Positions 57,763 through 64,000 of a stretch of 64,000 bases of DNA are shown here, in pieces. A model generated the notes under the pieces. The model saw only the letters and a program-made list of their open reading frames with translations, had not been told where the DNA came from and ran no database searches. A program made the translations under genes and the position numbers. The stretch's first letter is position 1. Each line of letters opens with the position of its first letter. Source of the DNA: Pyropia haitanensis (lineage: Eukaryota > Rhodophyta > Bangiophyceae > Bangiales > Bangiaceae); the NCBI GenBank assembly GCA_008729055.1, contig SDUX01000002.1, positions 2,507,874 through 2,571,873 on the forward strand. The letters run 5' to 3'.

Positions 57763-59299
57763 TCACGGCTGCGCCCCCTCCCAGGCGGGCTGGGCACCGT
57801 ACCCGCCCCCCCCGGGCATCCCCCCCCCCCACCTCACCGGCGCAGCGGCTGCGGCGGTGATGCGCGGGGGGGTGGTGCCGCCGCCGGCCGCGGCGGCGGC
57901 GGCGGCGGCGGCGGCGGTGGCGTCGGCGGCACCCGCCGCGGCGCCGCGCAGGTAGGCGGCGGCGTACGACTCGGCGTAGGCGCGGCGGAGGAGGTCGATG
58001 GGCCACCCCCCCGCCGGCGGGCCAGCCGGGGGGGGTTGCGGGGCGGGCGCCGCGGCGTGCCACCCGCGAGGGGCGGGCGCCGCCGCTGCGGCGGCGGGCG
58101 GCGGCGCCCCGCTGCCGGGGACGGGCGCCGCCGCCGCGGCCGACAGCCACCCGCCGGGCGGCGCCGCCGCCGCCGCCGCCGGCGGCCACTCGTCGGCGGC
58201 GGGCGCCGCTGTGGCCGCCGCCGCCGCTGCTGCGCCTGGGGTGCTCACGGTCCACGCGGCACCCGCGTGGCCGCTGAGGACGGCGTCGGCAGGGGCGGCG
58301 GCGGTGGCGGCGGGGGCGGCGGCGGCGGCGGTGGCGGCCGCCGGTGGCAGACCAGGGGGGGAGGGAGCCCCGCCCATTGGGGGGGCGGCCGTAGGGGCGG
58401 CGCGGGCGGGGGCGGCGGCGGGGATGGCGCTGACGCTGGGGGTGGCGGCGGTGGGGTGGGCGTCGGTGGTGGCGGCGGCGGCGTCGGCGTCGGCGTCGGG
58501 GATGGCGGCGTCGCCGCCATTGGCGGCCGCGGGGGCGGCGGCGGTGGCGCCGCCGCCACCCTTGGCGGCGGCGGCGGGGTGGTTGGCGTGGGCAGCGACG
58601 GGTGGCGCCGCCACGGCGGCTGGCCCACCGGGCGGCCCGCCAGCCCGGGTGGCGGGGGTGGCCGCGGTGGCCTCGGGGGCGGGCACGGCGGCTGCGGCGG
58701 GCGCCGCGACGGCGGCTGGCACAGCGACCACACCACCGCCGCCGCCGTCGCCGCGGTCTGGCGCGCCGTCCCCGGCGGTGGCGCCAATGGCGGGGGCGCC
58801 GCCGTCGACGGCCAGGGCGCCCCCCCCCTTCACCCCCCCCCGCCCTCCCGTCCACCCCCCACCACCCCCGCCGCGTCCACGCCCCCGCCGTCACCCGGTG
58901 GTAGGGGCCACCCGGGCACGTCCCCCACCGCCGTCACCCCCACACCCCCCCCCCCCCCACCGCCGCGAGCACGTGCGCGAGCAACCCCCCCCCCCCCCCC
59001 CCCAGCCGCCCCACCCCCACCACCTGCACGCCCGGCCGCGCCACCGCCGCCACCACCGCCCGCACGTCGCCCGCGGCGGCGTCCACGTCGGCGAGCGCGG
59101 CGGGCTCGACGAGCACCACCACCCCGGCCGGCAGCAGCGCCGCCGCCCGCTCCAGCGCCGCCAGCCGGCCGGGCGTGCCGGCCAGGACGCCGCCGCCGCC
59201 GGCCGCGCCCGCCGCCGCCGCGGCGCGCACGTCGGCCCGCCACGAGCCGCCGCCGACGGCCAAGTACGTCGGCGGCGGCGCGGCCGGCCCGCCGCCGCC

Positions 59300-59337
<38 letters not shown>

Positions 59338-59947
59338 CGACGGCCGCAGCCGACGCGGCCGCCCGCAGCGCCGCGTCGGTGGCGGCGGCGGCGGCGCCCG
59401 CGAGCGGCCGCGACGGCGCAATGACGAGGACCCCGCCGGGCGGCGGCGGCAGCGCCACCGCCGCGACCAGGCCGCCGACGGTGGCGGCCACGTCGGCTGG
59501 GGGGGGGGCCACCACCGTGTGGGCGCCCGTCGCGGCCACCGCGACCGCCGCCGCCAGGCCTGCGGGGGGGAGGCGGCGGCGGCCGCCGCCGCGGGCGGGG
59601 TCGGCAGCGCGCCGCCGCCGCTGCGGCCGTCCCCTCCCGCCGCCGCCGCGGCGGCGGGGACGGCGGCGGCGGGGGCGGGGGCGCCGCCGCCCCCCCCCCC
59701 CCGCCTGGGCCGGCCGCCCCCCCTCCAGCCCCCCCCCCCCCCCGGTGGCACGGCCTTTGCCCCGGGCCTTGCCGCGCTTGGCGCCCCGCTTTTGGGCGCC
59801 CTCCGCCGCCTCCAGCACCACCCCCGCCAACGACGGGGGGGGCGCCAGCGCCGGCGGCATGCCCGCGCGGATGGCCAGCAGCGCCGTCACCGAGTAGGCC
59901 CGCCGCGGGTGCGCGCCACCGACGGCGGGGGGGGAGGCGGCGCGCTG

Positions 59948-59990
<43 letters not shown>

Positions 59991-60609
59991 CTGCGGGAGC
60001 GGCCGCCACCAGCGGGGCGGGGGGAGGAGTCGCCGCGGCGTCCGCGCCGCCTGCTGGGGGAAGCCGGGGTGGGGGGGAGGGCGGCGATGGGTGCAGCGCA
60101 GCTGCCCGCGGCGCTGCCGGTGAGGCACGGCCGCCGTCGACGGGGGGGGCGGCCGGGCGGGTGTCGCCCGCGGCGGCCGACGCGGCCGTAACGGGCGCGG
60201 AGGCGGCGTCGGCGGGCGGCGGGACACGGACGGCGTCGACGGCGGCGGGGGGGGTGGTGGAGGTGGTGGCGCCGGCGGCGGCAGCGGCGGCGGGTGCCAC
60301 CGTGGCCGCGCCGTCGGGTGGCGAAGGCGGCGGCGGCGAAGGCGGCGGAGGCGGCGGCGGCGGCGACGGCGGCACGGCAGCGGCAGCGCCGTCGCTGCCG
60401 CCGGCAGGGGCGGCGGCGGCCACCACGGGGGAGCTGCCGGCAGAGCCCGGCGCCGCCGCCGACGCCGCGGTCGGCGGCGGCGAGGAGGGGGGGGGCGCCG
60501 TCGGCGGCGGCAGCGGCGACAGACGCAGCGCCGGCGCCCGCGTCGGCGGCAACGTCCGCGGCGGCGACGGCGGCGGCGCCACAACGGGGGAGGCGGGGGA
60601 TGAATCCAT
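57763..60609 (-). CDS. Protein with an eIF4E-binding-like motif fused to a degenerate DEAD-box helicase-like domain
   Basis: The ATG at 60609 begins MDSSPASPVVAPPP and leads a long Pro/Ala/Ser-rich region. At 59876-59896 the protein reads YSVTALL within RRAYSVTALLAIRAG, matching the Y-x4-L-phi eIF4E-binding pattern and the flanking basic/LLxIR context of 4E-T and similar proteins. Basic Gly/Arg (RGG-like) sequence follows. Next comes a region laid out like the first RecA lobe of a DEAD-box protein: AATGAHTVVAPPPADVA where A-TGSGKT is expected, VLVIAPSRPLAG for the PTRELA motif, a GG, GVLAGTPGRLAALERAAA for TPGR, and VVVLVEPAALADVD where DEAD should stand. The Walker Lys and the DEAD acid residues are missing, so ATP hydrolysis is unlikely. 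The C-terminus is Ala/Pro-rich and ends GMPGGGGYGAQPAWEGAQP. Frames join by single missing bases near 59927-59934, 58945-58958 and 58820. Confidence 0.55.
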
Positions 60610-62152
60610 CGCCACCTGGCAGGGGGGAACAAGCTCCTTCCGCCGCGCGTGTCGTCGCGACGGGTGGCCGCGCCGGGGGGGCGGGCGGGGGTCCGGACGG
60701 CGGACGGGGGGGTCGCGGGGGGAGGGCGGGGGGATGATCGGGCCAAGGTCGCCGTGCGCGGATGCTCTTTGGGCGCTCGACGCCGCCAAGCCCCGCTGGC
60801 ATACAAAGGAATTGAGCCGCGACCAGCGCTGTGACCATTGTCCACAGCGGTCATTGGGACCGAAAACAAATGCGTGAAAATTTGAATCAATCTTGCATGA
60901 TCAATTCTCACATGTAGGTCACTACAGTACGTCGGCAGATCGAGCCTTTGGATGTACCACGTGTTCCCCGTGACTTGACCCCCTTTGCAAGTTCTGTTTG
61001 TACGATGGCCCCCGTCCAGCGGGGCCGCCTGGACGGCGGCCCCACGTCCAGCCGCCACCCACCGCGAGTGCCAGCACGCGGGCGAGGCCCACCCGCCAAT
61101 CCGGTCCGGTCGGTGGGGGCGGACCTTGCACCTTTGGGGGGCACCGCGAATGAGCGGGCCCGACCGCGGCTACCCACGTGGGGGGGGGGCGGTGGGTGCC
61201 ACGGGCCGCCCGCCGCACCGCGTCGCGCCGCCCCGTGCGCGCAGCCGCGGGGCGCGGCCGCGGCGGCCAGCGCTGGCGCACGCGCTGGCCGCGCCCCCCC
61301 CCACGGCGGCGTGGCCAGCCACCCCGCCGCCCGCTCGCTACTTCCTTCCGCCCCCGCCCGCCTGCCCTCCACGTCCCCGCCCGCGACGCGCGCCTATTCC
61401 CCCCCCCCCCCCCCCCACCCCCTGCGACCCGCCCGCCACCCACCGGGGCGGCCGCGTCGCCGTCTGCGCCGCGCGCCGGCCGCCTGCCCGTTGCCGCCGC
61501 CACTGCCGCTGCCGCCGTGCCTGCCTGCCGCCGCCGCCGCCGCGGCGTTGGCCGCAGCCGCCGCCGTCGGGTGCCACCAGCACCGCCGCCGCGGCGGCGG
61601 GCGGCCCGCGGCGGCGGCGGCGGCAGCGGCCGACGCGGCCGTCGCGGCCTGCCGCGGCACCCCTCACTGCCGTCGCTGCCGCCGCCGCGCGGCCGCCGGC
61701 CGCCGCGACACCGCGGCGGCGCGGCGGCTGTGGCCCGCCTCCCCCCCCCCCCCCCCCCCCCCCCGCCTTGTCTCCCACCACGTTGGGGGTGGGAGCCATC
61801 CGACCTTGGCGTGCGTCACTCCACCGCATCACCCCCCCCCCCCCCCCTTCATCTGCCGGCGCGCCCGCGCGCGTCCCCGCCCTCCCCGCGCACACGCCCA
61901 CGGGCGGCGGTGCGGGCGGGATCGGCGGGCGGGAGCGGCTCTGGCCGGCCGGCCGGCCGGCCGGCGGCGCGGCGGCGGCCCCCCGTGCGTGCCGTGCGCC
62001 GCGCCCGCCCCCGTGGCCCGCCGCGGCGCGGCCGCCGCGGGCGGGGTGGCCGGTAGGGTGTGACGCGCGGGGGGGGGGGGAGGGTGGCCGACACGGACCG
62101 AGACGGGCGAGCCGCCGCGGGTGGCAGCGCGGCTGCCACCGCGGCGGCGTGC
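60610..62152. other. Divergent intergenic region
   Basis: A lower-GC stretch at about 60770-61010 lies between high-GC flanks and may hold promoters for both divergent genes. Plus-strand frames at 61060-62060 are Pro/Arg/Ala-rich with scattered Cys/His and could hold an upstream exon of the right-edge gene, but I cannot support one. Confidence 0.3.
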
Positions 62153-63561
62153 ATGGAGCCGACCGGGTACGTTTGGGGGGGGGCGCGGGAGACGTGCGTC
62201 TTGGCCCGCGTGCGTGGCGGGTGGCGGGCGCGACGGAAGCGGTGTGGATGGGTGGGCGCCGCCGACCGGGTGACCTTTTTTTTTTTTTTTTTGTGTGTGT
62301 GTGTGTGAGGCGGGGGGGTAGGGGGGGGGTCCCGGCCGGCGTGTGGGATGCGGCCGGGCGCCGTTGGCGTCTGGTAGCTGAGCACTAACGTCCGTGCGGC
62401 TTTTCTTTGTGTGGGTGGTGTGCCTGTGCTGGTGTCGTGCCTTGTCCGCTGCCCGACACTGTGTGCCCTGTGGCGCCCGCTGTCCGGGGGGGGGTGGCTG
62501 CCGCGGGCTGTGGGTCTGCAGGCTCGGTGGCTGCGACGCGGACCGCGTGCGCTCCCCCCCGCCCGCGGCCGCTGGTGACACGCCCGCGCCCCCCCCCCCC
62601 CCCGGCGGCGACGCGCAGCTGGCGGCGGCGCCCGCGTGGCCGTCGCCGCCCCCCCCCGCGGTGACAGACGTCCCCCGCCGCTGCCGTCGGCGGCGGTCCT
62701 TGCCGGCTGCGCCGGTGGCCACGGCTACGGCCGCCGCCGCCGCGGCGGCGGCCGGCGGCGGCCGGCGGGCGGCGAGCGTGGCGGCGGAACAGATGCAGCT
62801 GTCGCTGGCGGTGCTGCTGGCGCCGCCGTCGGCCGTCGGTGGCAAGCCGGGGGTGGACGCGGCCCTCGACCTGGGGTCCCCGCCGCCCTGTCCGGCAGAG
62901 GGCAACACCATTGCCGAGCTGCTGTCGATAGACGGCGGCGGCAGCAGCAGCGGCGACGGCCGCAGTGACGGTGCCGCGGACGGGGGTGCCGCGGCGGGCG
63001 GCACCGACGCGGACGGCACGGACGGGCTGCCCTGCGTGCCAGACCGACGGTGGGGTCGGCCCATGTCGGGGGAGCACCGCCGCCGCCACTGGCGGGCGTG
63101 CCCCACCGCGGCCGTGGGGGCCGAGGCGGGGACCGTTGCCACTCGCGCGGCTGGCAATGGCGGCGCCTGCGGCGGCGGCGGCAGCTGCGGCAGCTGCGGC
63201 GGCGCCGACGAGGCTGGGATAGACGCGGGGGGCCGTTGCGCCGTCGGCGCCCCCGGGGCCGGCCGCGCCTGTGTCGGGTGCACGCTCCCAGCCGCGCACG
63301 TTGCCTCGGCGGCGGCTGCGCTGCTGACCGCGGCTGACGTGGATGAGGGGGTCAGAACGGATGAGGACGGCCCGACCGGCAGCGACGTCACCGACGTGGC
63401 CGCGCCGGGCGACGGGACGGGGGCGACCAGCGGGGTGGCCACGCCCGTGAGTGACGGCGATGCTGGCTGCAGCGGCTGTAGGGGTGCCGCGTCCGTCACG
63501 GCCGCTGCTGTCGCTGCGCCCGCCACGTTTGACCACTACCAGTGGCACGGGCGGCACGGCC

Positions 63562-63598
<37 letters not shown>

Positions 63599-64000
63599 CG
63601 CCGCCGGCTCCATTGAGGCCGCGCAGCCGCCGGTGCACCTGCCCGACGGGGCTACCGTGGCGCCCATTGTCGGCGCTGCCGTCACCCTTTGCGCGTCGGT
63701 TGCCGAGCAGGTGGTGGTGGAGGACGACGGCGACGACGGTGCCGCGGCGGTTGCGGCGGGCGGCCTGGTGGGCGTTGGCAGCGTCGGCGTTGGCGTCGGC
63801 GGCGCCGGCAGCGGCGCCGTCGTTGGCCGCGGCGGCCGCGGCGGCCGCGCCCGCGACGGGGGCTTGCTGCCGCCGAGCCACAGCGGCTCGCGGAGCTTCC
63901 TCCGCCGCTTTTACCCCAACATGCGGGTCGAGTATGCGCGGGTGGCCCACCCCGAAAGGGAGGAGGAGGTGCGTGTGCTGCGGCCGCCGCGGCGGCGGAG
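62153..64000 (+). CDS. Unknown protein, truncated by the right edge of the window
   Basis: Proposed exon 1 starts at ATG 62153 (MEPTG) and ends at 62166 before a GTACGT donor. The intron ends in a pyrimidine-rich stretch and TCTGCAG, and exon 2 starts at 62522. The phases match, giving MEPTGLGGCDADRVRSPPPA. Exon 2 then stays open to the window end, over 490 codons. It reads QMQLSLAVLLAPPSAVGGKP, NTIAELLSIDGGGSSSGDG, a Cys-rich stretch (ACGGGGSCGSCGG, RACVGC), FDHYQWHGRHGP, a poly-Ala tract, PPVHLPDGATVAPIVGAAVT and finally RSFLRRFYPNMRVEYARVAH and PEREEEVRVL. The last part has ordinary amino-acid use and is the best evidence of coding. No family recognised. The rest of the gene lies beyond the window. 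Confidence 0.5.

Noticed and set aside
61829..63526. Ser/Pro/Ala-rich minus-strand frame at the right edge
   Set aside because: The plus-strand frame over the same bases ends in a stretch with balanced composition and has a coherent splice junction; the minus frame is Pro/Ser/Ala throughout.

Overview
The window looks like nuclear DNA of a photosynthetic eukaryote with extremely high GC, most likely a bangiophyte red alga of the Porphyra/Pyropia kind (inference). Codon third positions are almost all G or C. There are long C and G homopolymers, long Ala/Gly/Pro tracts, and genes with none or one short intron. A chloroplast CPP1-like protein shows that a plastid is present. No bacterial operon structure, tRNA, rRNA or CRISPR was seen.

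Layout: PAN-repeat membrane protein (-, 145-1905); gene-poor stretch with a GGC repeat (2.1-7.2 kb); CPP1-like plastid protein (+, 7.2-8.1); ubiquitin C-terminal hydrolase (-, 8.6-9.5, one intron); C/G-rich tract; PH-AGC kinase with a very long tail (+, 12.0-16.8, one intron); secreted subtilase (-, 17.9-19.2) with a promoter-bearing repeat upstream (19.3-20.1); NYN/PIN-like protein (+, 21.2-22.0); small membrane ORF (22.2-22.5); alpha/beta hydrolase (-, 22.9-24.0) with a second copy of the repeat upstream (24.6-25.1); TRF-like telobox protein (+, 25.3-28.2); membrane protein with three Cys-anchored repeats (-, 28.7-30.7); Sds3-like corepressor subunit (+, 31.4-33.4); MIT-domain protein (-, 33.9-36.0, one intron); DHH/prune-type exopolyphosphatase (+, 37.5-39.4); Arp4 (+, 40.2-41.8); Ala/Ser-rich unknown (-, about 42.6-44.9); a lower-GC island with duplicated and inverted repeats (45.7-50.4); CGI-58/ABHD5-like lipase (-, 50.4-52.0); LRR-like fragment (52.9-53.5); CAF-1 p60 WD40 subunit (+, 54.0-57.0); a protein with an eIF4E-binding motif and a degenerate DEAD-box core (-, 57.8-60.6); and a gene cut by the right edge (+, 62.2 to the end).

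Many clear genes are interrupted as assembled. The reading frame is lost at C or G homopolymers, and wherever I could define both frames the assembly is one base short. I read these as homopolymer errors rather than pseudogenes, so CDS spans are given as one feature with the breaks described. The intron donors I could place all read GTACGT or GTACGG.

Several genes encode chromatin or nuclear factors (TRF-like, Sds3-like, Arp4, CAF-1 p60). They are not co-oriented and I do not claim a functional cluster.
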